This document shows, one piece after another, positions 22,501 to 33,730 of a stretch of DNA of 64,000 bases. This stretch comes from Arbacia lixula (lineage: Eukaryota > Echinodermata > Echinoidea > Arbacioida > Arbaciidae). The DNA is taken from positions 4,891,224-4,955,223 of the forward strand of contig OZ022584.1 in NCBI GenBank assembly GCA_963669155.1. The letters are read 5' to 3'. Position numbers and translations under genes: made by a program. The notes beneath the pieces were generated by a model. That model ran no database searches. It had not been told where the DNA came from and was given only the letters and a program-made list of their open reading frames with translations. Every line of letters starts with the position of its first letter. The stretch's first letter is position 1.

Positions 22501-25500
22501 TCTCAATATGCAATCTATGAGATGTATATGATTAATTATTTTCAGGGTAAACCATACAACAGTTATTCTATATGGCATGTGTTTAAATATGAAATTCTTT
22601 TAGACGGCAACTCGGATGTTGTCTCTAAGACCCTGGATGTTAATACATATTGGTAATTGAATGAATAAAGAACCTCTCACATGAGGAAATAAAAGAAAAG
22701 AGTGCCTTTAAATAGAATCATACATAAAATAGGACCATGACAGCTATGACAAATTTATAGGACCTCTTTTTTTCACTCTTACTTGGTTAATCATTGTCAA
22801 GGAAGTTTATAGGACCACTTTTTTTTTTTTACTCTGACTGGGTTTATCCCAGGGTTTATCAAGGAAGGAGAGTCCCTCTGTGCCATACAAAGTGTTGCTC
22901 TATTGCAAGTCTAGTAATATGTCCATTTCAATGGAACATTAAAGGTGATATTCATAGAAAATCCAAAAATATGAAGATATTCATCTACAGAAAGCTTATA
23001 AGCCTTACAATGAGCTTGGATGACATTCAAACAATGTATCACTTTCCAAAAAGCGAAATTAGGGTGAAAACAATCACCGTATTCTCGGGGACAAATTTGC
23101 CCTACTGTCATCCGAAACGGCCTTTAGGTCTGACGTAAGAAAAAAGAGGCGTTATTGTGCATCACACATGCCAATCCGCAGCTTCTTTTCCGCCAGAAGC
23201 ATCATGCATTGTTAATGAAACTGTGATGGCAGTTGCTAGTGGATTAACAGGTGTGATACACAATGGTCATTGTGAAGCATATCCCGGCTGTGACGTACAC
23301 ACAACGCCACTTTCAGGAAGAGAGTCAATTTAGTGAAATTTGACTTTCATTTAACACAAAACTGAACACTTTCATGGCATGTTAGCTGCATAAATTGCTT
23401 TAATAACTAATTCAATTATAAAATAAACTATATTTATTTGATTTTATTTCCTATGAATATCACCTTTAATACTTAAATCTTTCTGTGCAGACATATGGCC
23501 TCAATATAGAATTTGTATGTATTCATTTCTGCAAGAGATGCATCAACAGCACCTGAAGGCTTAAGCTTGCCATTCATCTCACCTGCTGGACTTGATGAGT
23601 TTCTGCAGCAGCTCCATAGGAAGCTGTCTCAGCTGAATCTGAACTGATAACTGTGATACAAAATACAAAAAAAAAAGGTCAAGTTAGCCAAATGTTCCTG
23701 TTAAATCCAATGAGATGTTGTTGTCTTATTCTTAAGATTTCCTTTAATGTGCATTTTGTGATTGCTCAGCCAATGTCTTATTTGGTTGTTTTTTGTTCAA
23801 GGACCATGTAGCGAATACAGTTTGCATCTATTGCAACCATAGCTGCAATTGTAAATGCCCAATGCAGATTGGGTATTGTTGTGATAATTACAACAGAGTG
23901 TAAATTACATTATAGTTGAGATGCTTTAGTATATTGAACAGCCCCATTCTCCACATTTTGTCTAGATCCTCTCCACTCCATATAATTCCCATTGGTTCAA
24001 AACTCTTGGAATTGTTCTTTTCATTAGATACCAGGACAATGTTTGATCTTAATTATAAACCTAAACTGAAGTCTATAGAGGCAACCCTTAACTGTTGGCG
24101 TTGTAGAAACTTATCCTTAGTTGGTAAAGTTTGTGTCGTTAAAACATTGGTATTACCTCAGCTATTGTATCTTTTTTCTGTGCTATGTATACAAACTCCA
24201 ACCAAGCTATTCAAGGAGTTAGAAAGGATTTTCTTTAAGTTTATTTGGAGTGGTGGGAGAGATAGGGTAAAAAGAAAATGTTTTTATAATGATTATTGTT
24301 CAGGTGGATTGAAAATGATTGACCCTTATGTTTTTGCTTTGTCTCAGAAAATGGCATGGGTGAAACTCCTTCTTGATAAAGAATATGTTAGTCTGTGGAA
24401 GACAATTGAATTGTCAGTACTAGAAAACTTTAATCAAAACAAAGATATTTTGTGGAAATCCCATGCTCCTGATTCCATTTTGAAAAGTCTTTGTTGTTCT
24501 CAACTGTCAGAGTGTATTAGAACATGGTATATTTACAGGGAGGAAGCAGTAAAGAAGGAGTTTAATACAGTATTTTCACATATGGGATCATGCCAATGTT
24601 TATGGTATAACAAATATATTAGATCCAAGACAAAGCAGAATTTTTTTAACCAAGAGTGGTTTGATTGCGGAATAAATTTTGTTAGTGATTTATTGAACCC
24701 CCCACTCCCAGGAAGCAAGCTTTTTGAAGAACTAATTCTTGACTTTGACATTTCTCCAAGGGGAAGGAAAAACTTCAACTTTCTAATGAAAAATATTCCA
24801 AATTCTTGGTTAAATATGTCAGATTGGGACAATGAAGAAATTTTTCATAAAATAGTAAACAATCTATGTCAAGCAAAGAAGGTCCCAAAGTATGTTTACC
24901 CTATCTTGCTCGGGATTTTTATTCCAACAAAACACACTGATTTCTGGGAAGAACTGTGTTTGTCCCCAAACTCTGAAGAGTGGGATAAGATTCATTTGAG
25001 AAATTTCAAATGTTCAATAGACTCGCCTATACGTTCTTTCTATTTTAAACTCTTTCATCAAGCTATCTCCTTAAACGACTTCTTACATAAAATTAAAAGG
25101 AAGGATTCTCCGAATTGTACATTCTGTCAATCCCTATCAGAAACCATTATCCATGTATTTATTGATTGTGACATTGTGAAAATCATTTGGAACGAAATAG
25201 CTCTTGAAATTTCTCGACATACCAAGAAGGTTTTTAATCCGTCCCCCTTTGAAAAGATTTTTGGAGTTAAAGATGACAAATTTATCACTTATATATTCCT
25301 GATATTCAAATATTATATTTACTTATGTAAATTCAAAAATAACATTCCTTTATTTCAGGGTTTTAAAGTCTATTTGAAAACTTGTAAGGAAACAGAATAT
25401 CGCATTGCCAAAAAGAAAGGTACTCTTGCACTCCACTTTAGGAAGTGGAAATATGTGTTCTGGGGGGCATTTCATCAAAGGACTTGTCGGATATTTTATC

Positions 25501-28500
25501 CGACAAGTTTGCTCTCGGCCAATAAGATGCAAGCATTTCAGTAGCTTATAACAGTTTGTCGGATAAAACGTCTGACAAGTCCTTTGATGAAATGCCCCCC
25601 TGATGTACAGTTTACTTGTGTAAGAAACTGCTTGAATATTAGATGTACTTGTTTACTAGCTGAGCTCCTTTATTCCATGTAATACTGCTTTGTTCTGATT
25701 CGTTATGATTATGTTATTGTTTTTTTTATTATTGTGTTTGTTTTCGATTGTATTTTGATATTTGTGCAATCATTTTATCGATCAATAAAAACTTAATGAA
25801 AAAAAAAAATAATTCCCATTGGACATATTCTAAAGCCATGTTGCATACGATGTATCAATCACTGTAACTAAGGCAACTACCATGGCAGCAACTATTTCTT
25901 ACTTCATGACAAAATCAGAATCATGACTTATTCACAAATTAGTAATTGCATCCACTGCGTATGTGTATGTCTCATTCACAAATTAGTCATTGCATCCACT
26001 GTGTATGTGTATGTCTCTGGAACCTACCTGTGGAATGAGGTTGAGCTCCAACCAGCGCTCGCAGGCATTCACAACTTGACCAATCTTGTACTGCAACAGA
26101 ACCAAAAAGAAAATGACAAATAATCAAGGGAAAAATCACACATTCTTTGAGGTTCTAGATGTTGACTTGTCTCCAAAACCTACTCAAAATCTAGCACTCA
26201 TTATATTTCCACTCAAATGACATTTATAAGTTTATCAATGACAAAAAAGTTTGACTAGCACTTGCGCTAACTTCTGATTCCTGTTAACAACTTCAGCGTT
26301 TTCACTTTTGGACAAAATTGTTTAAAATGCTGCATCATAAGTAACATGCCTTATTTCTCCATTCATTGTTTTAGTTAATAATGAATTCAAACATCTTCTT
26401 TCATTTTCCATTTTTTTTTTCATAATTGTGCCACAGGCATTTTTTTCCACAAGTAATGCACACAAACCCTACAGGGGAGCAGTTTCTGACAAAAAAGAAG
26501 ATTTTGGTCATCTTCTTCTTTTGTTTTCTTACCTTGAGGGCTGCCTGGTGGTATTTACACACTGTGCTGGATTGGATGTCCTCCATCATAATATCTGCAC
26601 ATCTAGCAGGGCAAGGAAAGACAAAGTAGAAAAAAGAACATAAAATACAGTTTCACAACAAAGGAAGCAACAGCACATCAAAATTAGATTAAATGAAGTA
26701 AGATTGAACATATGTAAACACATGTAGTTCAATTTGTCTAGGTTTAAATAAATTACATAATGTAAGAATTAAACTTAGTAGTAAACGAATATTCAATTGG
26801 CAAAAAGTATTGAGATATGAATTCAGAAAGCTCTACATCTGCACACTCAATATGTAATGCATTGCGATATACACATGTACTATACTTCTCACTGCTTCAT
26901 AATCTTAATGTTGTATATTGAATTAAATACTTAATCTCTATGACGATCCAATCACAGATATGCATGTAAAGACTTATCAGGGTATCAGGGGAATGATGGG
27001 GGTCAAAGATTATCATTAAGCAAGATTTATGATGTAATAAATGCTTTTTTTGGATTTGTTGCATCTCACTACTGTAAAGATCAACTGTCCATTCAAAAGT
27101 CCATTGTTGCCATTTCATAGAAACTACAGACATGTTCAAATTCTTGGAACAAAGATATTGTACAAAGTCAGGATGCAGATCAAAGGTCAAAGGTGACACT
27201 ACCATACCTCCTCTCCAGCTCTGAGAAGCCCAGGGCGTGTCCCGATGCTAACACGCCCACCACGTCAGTCCGCTCTGGGTTAACGCCCTCATGGTAAAGG
27301 TTGCCCAGGGCGATGGCAAAGGCTGAGCAGACAAGAAGCCAAACCAAAATAACCTATTATATATGGTCTTGATTGTTGGGGTTAAATAAGCAATATACAG
27401 TATAAGCTATAGAGTACGAAAGTGGTGTCGTCATATCCATTGTTATGCAGCTTCCTGCTTCTTATCAACATCACTGAAATGAGGGTTTTACTGGTCTGAC
27501 TTTGCCTAGCGAGCCAGTGTCAGGCGCTTCCAATGACAGCCCTCGCTATAATTGCCGCTGCTTGCTCTACCCACATAGTTTAGAACCAGTTGTTTTGACA
27601 ACATGCTCATATGATGACACAATTTGACACTGCATAGCCTGGAAAGGATTCCTCCATTTATTATATAGGGTGTCAATAACTATCCAGAAAGCAATAATTA
27701 AAAGGAAAAGGAAACGAAACAATATCTATTTGTCACTGATTGTTTGAGTCAAGTCAGCGTTTCATGTACCGTAAGCAATTACCCAGGAGCATGTTTTCCT
27801 TCATTGCACAGGTTGTCAAGAGCTTTAGAAAAGATACATGTCAGACCAGAAGAAATACTGCAGAAGGACAAGAAAAGAAAGCGATTTGAACCAGTGGAGA
27901 CCATCTTAATATTTCTGTCATTTAATGTTCATTGATGGTATTTATCCCTTTCACCTATCACAGGTAATGTCTGTATACTAGCATTTATCAAGTTTGATTA
28001 TACAAATGGAAAATATATCACTTGTTCTGTTTTTGTCAATTTTTGTCATCTCAATCATTTGTCATCTCAATCTATTCTTTTCTGGACAAAACTATCGACA
28101 TAGTTTAGGAATATTTGTCTTGATTACATGTTCGTATGAACTCATACTTCGCTACTCTATAGAAAGTTCCATTTATTACTGGTTCCCAAATGCACCGGTG
28201 GTATGCAGGGAGTTAACCTACCATCCCGGGTCACCATGGGGTCCCTGATCTTGAGCTTGAGTTTGATCATGTTGCTGGTGCGAGCTGCCACAATGTGGGC
28301 GGGGTGGTTGATGTCCTTGCGGGGGGCCTGGGTGAGGTGTTCAGACGACTCCCCCTGGGTGGTCAGCTTCCTGCTAATCTCCTGGTATTCAGGGCTGGGG
28401 GGGGGGGGTGAAATAAAGATCAAATTTCACATATAATCATGTAAAACAGGACAAAACTGCCATGTGAGCTGGGTGGTGTTCATGGGGGGGGGGGGGGGGG

Positions 28501-31500
28501 GATGAGGGTGGGGGGCATAAAAGGATTATCTTGGGTGGTCAGGTGCCTGCTGATTGGCTAGTATTCAGTGCTGAGGAATGAAATAAAGGACACATTCCAT
28601 AATCATAATTTCATAAACCAGAATCCAGACATATTTTGAGTCCTTACACAGAGCAAAGCAAACCAATACCACTTAGATATCAAAGCTCAAAGATTGAATA
28701 AGTTTCATACCACTCCATTATCAAAGCTACGCTCCCTCTGTGGCACTGGGCTTGATCTATGTCAGCAGAAATCATGGAAATGAATCGTGTTGTGGGATTC
28801 TTTCATATTGGGCAAAATTTGTAAATTCTGAATAGAGCTCTCTCTACCTGTAGAACTGGCTCTTGCTGATGTACTGGTCGACGGTGGCAGACATGGGGTC
28901 GCGATAGTAACGCTCCTCCTGCGGCCGATTCTCTGCTTTCTGCAGCAGCTGGGTCAGCGTGGTCGCCTTCCTGATGTACGGCCGGTGCAGCTCCCAGTTA
29001 GTATCCAAGCACTGCAGCAAGATGTCTGGAGGGGATGGGTGGAGGAGAGGGGGGGGGGGGGGGGCACGATGAATGGGAGTAGCATTACTGGTAGTACTGG
29101 GTGGTGTTTCACCAAGCTGTTTGTAAGCTACGTACGACTGGTGATCCCTTCTTGTGCTAAATGTGATACCACACTTTGTTCCTGTTTTAACATATTGGGA
29201 GTTAATTTCCAAAAATCCTAATCACAATTGACAAATCATAAGCTTTGTATTCAGACATTTGTTAACAACAAGAATTTACATTTATATACATCAGATTTGA
29301 ACTTAAGCTGATGGGAATCAAAATCATTGAGAATGTAATTTAGCACAAGAAGGGGTCATCAATCATTCATAAAGTCGTTCGTAGCTTACAAACAGCTTGG
29401 TGAAACACCCCCCTGGGGTGGCTTTTCATCAAGATGGGCGTAACTTATTCATGACTTTACACACAACTGAAGACATGTCCTTGGGTGCCAAATCAGATTC
29501 TCAATGATTTTTAGTCCCATGAGCTCAAGCTGAAATCTGATGTTTGTTGGTTAAAAATTCTTGTTCATTAACAAATCTGAATAATAAAGTTTGTAATTTG
29601 TCCAATTTGATTAGGATTGTAGGAAATTCACTCCAACTATGTCAATAAAGGAACAAATTGGGGTATCTCATTTAGCAAAAGAACAGGTCACCGGTTGTGC
29701 GGAAATTTGTGCTTAACTTACGCACATCTTGTTGAAACAGGGCCATGGCATGCACAAACAAACCCCACCCTTGTCAACACTAGACCCATTTGTATACATG
29801 TGATAGTGAGGATTGGAAATGTCAAAATGCATGCATTTGTGTGAAATGAATCGCTTTTGTGTACAGACATCACACTGTAGAGTGTCCAAATCAGCCCTTC
29901 CCCTACCAGCGAGTCTGCATAATCAATCCTAGACCCCACTGCATAAATCTTACCATTGATAGTAACTCTGTCATCAATGGTTACTATGGTAACACTGTTC
30001 AACAGCCAATCAAATTCAAGGTTACCCTACAAGTTGCCATTGATATCAAAGTTACCATCAATGGTGAGTTATATGCAACAGGGGCCTGGTGAGAGCCGTG
30101 AATATGTTTGATTTCTTCCTGTCCACACAATATCTCCTCCTGCAGTAACTCACCAGGGCCGAGAAGGCTGTGCACGGGTGCTGAGTGGTAGTGGAAAATA
30201 TCCACGGGCGTGGGCGATCTGGCCGACATTGGTCTGAAGTTCTCTATGGGAACAGGACTGAAAACAAAAGAAGAAACAAACCACAAATTAACCAATAAGC
30301 CAATATTACTATATTTTTTTTAGTGATCATATGCAATTCTAAACCAAAATCAGGCAATCCTTTGCCATATTTACACTGAACTGCATTCATGATTGTGTGT
30401 TACTTATTCATTATTGTACTGAATAAGTCTTTTTTTATGATGCAGAGTCGCACGTTATGCGGTCTGCGAGCTGCGAACTGTCACTTTTTTGTACTTTTGC
30501 TTTTACTTTAATAAACCATTATCACTTCAAGTCATTACAATTCAAAATAAAGTTCTTAAAGCTAATAAAAAAAAGTTCTTCAGATTTCTTAAATAAAGCT
30601 CTGCCATATGAAATACACATAAGCTTTCCTTCCAGCAAAAGAAGAGATTTTCTTACTCTGCAGTTCTCGTCTGTGAAGCTGGAGCCGTCCTGGGCGGCTT
30701 GGGGCTGGGTTCTCTCTGGTTACCTTCGGTGACCGGGGTGCCAAGCTGAGGGGCCGTCATAGGGGGTCGCTCATGCCCCTCGCTCGTGCGGAACTGGTAA
30801 GGCCTCTCCGGGTCACGGTTAATGGAAGTCGCGGGGTTGTCAGCTATTGTTATAAATAAAGGTAAATGAATCGCTTTAGTATGTGGTTATGGCTAGATTA
30901 CCTTCAAAAATATTTTTCACATCAAAATAATGGAGCATATGATCACAAAATCTTCAAATTGGCATCACAGTTGAAGATTGAAATGACACATTTGCTCTTC
31001 ACATGGACATAATTCTTGCTTTAAATTGTATGATTTTGATGTTATCTTAATTAACACTGGAATGAATGCACCATTTTACACTTAAGTCTCGCTAAAAAAA
31101 AGAGAAATGCTGCCAATTTAAAAGCCAAGTGATGATCAGTGTTGCTCTAACTGGACTTTGTCCCAAATGACTTAAAGGGCATATACTGTACTGGGAGGGC
31201 AAAAAAACCTTCCAAATGTAATTGTTAGCAATCTTCTTGCCAATGGTCTTAAATTCATGTATTGTCTAATTTAGAAGCTTGCTGAAAGTTATTTGCCCTC
31301 AAATGATCTACATTTGGAGTAATGAGTGATTAAATCACAAATCCTCAAAATGTTCGGGCCGAACATTTTGAAGATTTAATCATTAATAATTACTCCATAT
31401 GTGGATCATTTGAGGGCAAATAACTTTCAGCAAGCTTCTAAAATAGACAATACATGAAGTTAAGACCATTGGCAAGAATATTGCTAACAATTACATTTTG

Positions 31501-33730
31501 AAGGCTTTTTTGCCCTCCCAGTACAGTATATGCCCTGTAAGTCTGTATTCTTCTCTCACCCGACAGGACAGCGACAGTGTTCTTGTTGAAGGGCTCATTG
31601 ATGGACTTGATGGCCTGGGATGTTCCCAGCAGGTCTCCACCCAGAGACTCAGGCAAGCGCCACCTGTTAGTCCCACCCACTTGTTTTCGGATCCTGTATC
31701 GGGGTGACTCTGGATGCTGTCAATAGGAACAATGGAGATCAATGCACTCATGAAATAAATGTGAACAAAATATGGTTGGTTGATACACACCGCTGTAATG
31801 ATGCTATCGTTTCTAAATGAGATAGTTGGTGTACTAGTTCACATGAAGAAAACTAATTCCACCCCTTTGTAATGGAGTGTGTAAGAATAAGATTTATCTT
31901 TGGGTAATTTAAATTTTGAAAAGAAATTATATGCATACACCCAGTGGTAGTAAGGATAGCATGCTCCATCCTGTAAATAAATGAATGACTTGTGTTTCAT
32001 TCATTTACAGGATGGCTGCTATCCTTATTACAACTGAATGTATGCCCAGATTTTTTTTTTTTTCAAAAAAGATTTATCTTTGTGCAAATAATTCAATGAC
32101 AGGACCTCAGGAGGTCAGACAAAGTTTGCTATGGAAACAGGGAGAATGTGTCACCACCAAGATTTGAAGAGAGCAAATTACAGCTGGTTTATGCTGTTTG
32201 GAGTGAATAACTCTTTGTGTACTTTTGTAAGTAAATAACATTTCATCACATCATCAGACACAGCAGCCTAAGGATAAATAAAAAAATTCACAATTTTTCT
32301 TAAACATCACTGGCGACTGTCTGTCCATTTATTATCTCCATGGAGAACTATTGAGAATTGCTTCTTTTTACAGGTAGCCCGTCCCTTTTGCAGACCTTAT
32401 TCTGAAAGTACCCTGACTTTGTCATCATTTGAGAGAGAGTGGCTATATAGCACTGTTCCCTGGAATCGACAAAGCGTAATATTCGGTTGTGAGGAAATAA
32501 TCTTTGATAATTGATCAAGCTTTCTTTTTTTGTACTACAAAAATAATCAAATCTCAATAAAAACAAGTTAGATTTTCATTTATTCTATGAGTGTTTTAGT
32601 ACCTCTGACCTTAAAATTCCACAGTTGGTACCCCAAAGATAAGTGCTAAATTATGTGCAAACTTTCATGAAGTTAGCAGATGTTTGTAAAAGGGATGGGA
32701 TCTTTAACGCTATGGAAATACAACACCTCAATTTACTTACCCTAGGTGGCTGTCTACCATCTACCACCACTCCCTTCAGTGCAGTGTGAGGTGCCATCTG
32801 TAGTGCCCTGCCAGATGGAATACAACATCAGAGCATACACAGTGAGAAAGAATGAAAGATAAACTGGACGCCTAATTCTAACTCTTTCTGTAGCACTTAC
32901 AACATATTATATCACAAATATCAGTCTGGGGGATTGTATGTTTCATCAGAGAGTTGACAACACATCCCGCATACGTACAGTGCTCACACATCCTGGACAC
33001 TGCAAAGCTCAACGCAGTCTGCGTCTTTGATCCTGCTCTAGCTAGCGCTATAAATGAATTGAGTATAAAGTCAGATCCATCTTTTTTTTCTAAATCATAG
33101 ATTCATGATCACACCAGAACAGTATGAGTAAACAACTTTGAACATTAGTTTCTAGCGTGGCTATTGTGGCTCTGCTATACCACAAGAGATAGCATTAGCA
33201 GTCTAGAGCATGCTAGACTGCGCCTGTGACATAACTAGTTTGGTTGTTGTGATGGAGACCAAGTTCAGGTCTAACTAAATTCAGAGCAGACTAAGTTACT
33301 AAGCCTGAGTAGATTTGATTTGTAAAGCGGGCCCGATTGAAGCATCGATGAGATAAATTTGAATGCAAGTGATGCACCAAGAGATGAGAGCTAGCTCGAG
33401 CTAGAGTGGGTTTAACCCGCTCTCTGGCTCGATCGAGCGAGGAGCTAAGGAAGGAACTCCAAAACTATCCAGAGTGAGAAATCTCTGCCAAGACTCCCGA
33501 AAGGCCACAGTCTAAATGTAACTTTGGGAGTCTTGGCAGAGATCTACCTCTCTGGAGGAGTTTTGTGATATTTAAACAAAAATAGAACTACCAACTTACA
33601 TGCTATAGGACAAGGCGTGGGGGTTGAACTTGGGAGGATCCGTCGGCAAATATGGCAAAGTGAATCTCCCACCAGACGCATGTGATGTGCTGGACGAAAA
33701 GTTCCTGACCAATGTTGCTGCTTCTGCCAT
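19515..33730 (-). CDS. BTBD16: BTB-BACK domain protein, BTBD16-like
   Basis: Fifteen minus-strand exons, all with AG/GT borders and phases that add up (2046 nt, 681 codons plus stop): 33600-33730, 32741-32807, 31560-31716, 30657-30843, 30154-30257, 28848-29025, 28222-28394, 27208-27322, 26533-26602, 26028-26090, 23583-23650, 21532-21651, 20849-21101, 20155-20256 and 19515-19772. The start ATG is at 33730 (MAEAATLVRNFSSS). Residues 1-215 are Pro/Ser-rich with no domain seen. About 216-370 is a BTB/POZ fold (LLQCLDTNWELHRPYIRK; FAIALGNLYHEGVNPERTD). About 371-478 is a BACK region (CADIMMEDIQSSTVCKYHQA; ACERWLELNLIP). The C-terminal 200 residues include RFGLGPKTCRSEVLAL. BTB-BACK proteins often bridge substrates to cullin-3 ligases, but BTBD16 has no settled role. 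The family is firm; the BTBD16 name is from memory of ACERWLELNLIP-type motifs, and germ-cell-less (GMCL) is the alternative. Confidence 0.85.
19815..19885 (-). pseudogene. partial duplicate of the 5' end of the last BTBD16-like exon
   Basis: About 70 bases matching 19709-19780 with a shift of about 107: CTCACAAACCCGGAAGGACA against CTCACAGACCCGGAAGGATA, and the shared GTCCCGGGGCTTCAACCG block. The copied acceptor reads GCATCGG where the real one reads GCAGCGG, so the AG is lost and the copy should not splice. Confidence 0.8.
20490..20645 (-). pseudogene. decayed copy of the 3' part of BTBD16-like exon 13 plus flank
   Basis: The stretch 20536-20645 repeats the 3' part of the exon ending at 20849, including CTGCTCGATGAT and GGAGCGCATCCCTCTTAAA. 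The flank CAGCCAACCACCCATACATA occurs at both 20491 and 20728, showing a tandem duplication that included the intron. The copy has an extra T in the GGTTTTTATC stretch, which shifts the frame against the real exon, so it is a dead exon copy. A splice donor (GAGCAG|GTGGGT) survives. Confidence 0.8.
21725..22180. mobile_element. complete MITE, TTAA-type family 1
   Basis: Flanked by TTAA at 21725-21728 and 22177-22180. The terminal inverted arms are about 60 bases (AGGGGAAGTTCACCCTGAAA at the left, its complement at the right), with inner repeats of GACGTCAC and GAGGTGCTCTC. There is no coding capacity. It lies in the intron between BTBD16-like exons at 21532 and 23583. The TTAA or TA target points to a piggyBac-like or Tc1/mariner-like helper; which one is not decided here. 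Confidence 0.88.
22225..22680 (+). mobile_element. L1/Tx1-like LINE, 3' terminal fragment
   Basis: A plus-strand frame reads TESFVRVVLECPSVRPFWKR then IVHLINLMLKE, matching the C-terminal zinc-knuckle region of the larger LINE at 23996-25808 (SETIIHVFIDCDIVKIIWNE). A Cys-rich segment before it is frameshifted. It ends in a short A/T-rich tail with AATAAAGAA. An old, heavily truncated copy, antisense to the host gene. Confidence 0.65.
22939..23469. mobile_element. MITE, TTAA-type family 2
   Basis: The ends are TTAAAGGTGATATTCATAGA (left) and its near-exact complement (right), with TTAA at 22939-22942 and 23466-23469. The interior has no long frame. It sits about 110 bases from the BTBD16-like exon at 23583-23650. 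Confidence 0.8.
23996..25808 (+). mobile_element. 5'-truncated L1/Tx1-like LINE with 14-bp target duplication
   Basis: The 14-base target site ATAATTCCCATTGG occurs at 23982-23995 and again at 25809-25822. The 3' end is an A-rich tail preceded by ATCAATAAAAACTTAATG. The open frame inside is continuous to 25544. It encodes the region after the RT core: LNCWRCRNLSLVGKVCVVKT, IFFKFIWSGG, GGLKMID, and a CCHC knuckle (CTFC, then H and C spaced C-X2-C-X8-H-X4-C). The RT motifs are lost to 5' truncation. Near the left end the protein switches frame (FKTLGIV to FFSLDT), a one-base indel. The copy lies antisense in an intron of the BTBD16-like gene. Confidence 0.92.
25462..25600. mobile_element. 139-bp palindromic MITE nested in the LINE
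   Basis: Arms of 25 bases (GGGGGGCATTTCATCAAAGG and its complement) with inner TTGTCGGATA/TATCCGACAA repeats. It is inserted at the end of the LINE frame: without it, KWKYVF would be followed directly by a stop, so the insertion added about 25 codons. It is younger than the LINE copy. The target duplication is too short to define. Confidence 0.85.
25930..26017. repeat. 44-bp unit, two tandem copies
   Basis: ATTCACAAATTAGTAATTGC and the following 24 bases are repeated with two or three differences. The array ends 10 bases from the splice donor of the exon at 26028-26090. Confidence 0.9.
27412..27640. repeat. dispersed repeat, copy 1 of 3
   Basis: Shares AAAGTGGTGTCGTCATATCC, the TTGCTCTACCCACATAGTTT block and CAACATGCTCATATGATG with the elements at 40945-41246 (reverse orientation) and 44690-44885. 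Probably a non-autonomous DNA element; ends not defined. Confidence 0.7.
29099..29413. mobile_element. MITE, GTGTTTCACCAAG family, copy 1
   Basis: The left end GGTGTTTCACCAAGCTGTTT and its inverse at 29392-29410 (AACAGCTTGGTGAAACACC) bracket about 310 non-coding bases. Confidence 0.85.
29414..29742. mobile_element. MITE, same family, copy 2, directly adjacent
   Basis: Starts GGCTTTTCATCAAGATGGGC and ends GCACATCTTGTTGAAACAGG. The inner block AATCAGATTCTCAATGATTT is shared with the copy at 41752-41996. It lies back to back with copy 1. Confidence 0.8.
29931..30087. mobile_element. MITE, GGGGCC-TGCATAAA family, copy 1
   Basis: Fold-back ends (CCCCACTGCATAAATCTTAC; TATGCAACAGGGGCC) with an inner TTACCATTGATAGTAAC arm. 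Same family as 46911-47074. It ends 67 bases from the BTBD16-like exon at 30154. Confidence 0.75.
31172..31540. mobile_element. near-perfect 369-bp palindrome (fold-back element)
   Basis: Arms of about 175 bases mirror each other around GGGCCGAA near 31356. The ends read TTAAAGGGCATATACTG and CAGTATATGCCCTGTAA. The right end is 18 bases from the splice donor of the BTBD16-like exon 31560-31716. The few arm differences suggest recent origin or arm conversion. Confidence 0.9.
31933..32045. repeat. short fold-back repeat
   Basis: GCATACACCCAGTGGTAGTA and the following 30 bases pair with the inverse ending TGAATGTATGC. Arms are about 50 bases with a 9-base loop. Confidence 0.8.
33480..33543. repeat. 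small inverted repeat
   Basis: ATCTCTGCCAAGACTCCC at 33480 pairs with GGGAGTCTTGGCAGAGAT at about 33526, next to the donor of the first BTBD16-like coding exon. Confidence 0.8.

Noticed and set aside
23916-25544. A single 542-codon gene
   Set aside because: The target duplication shows the frame joins host intron, LINE and MITE sequence; it is the tail of a retrotransposon.
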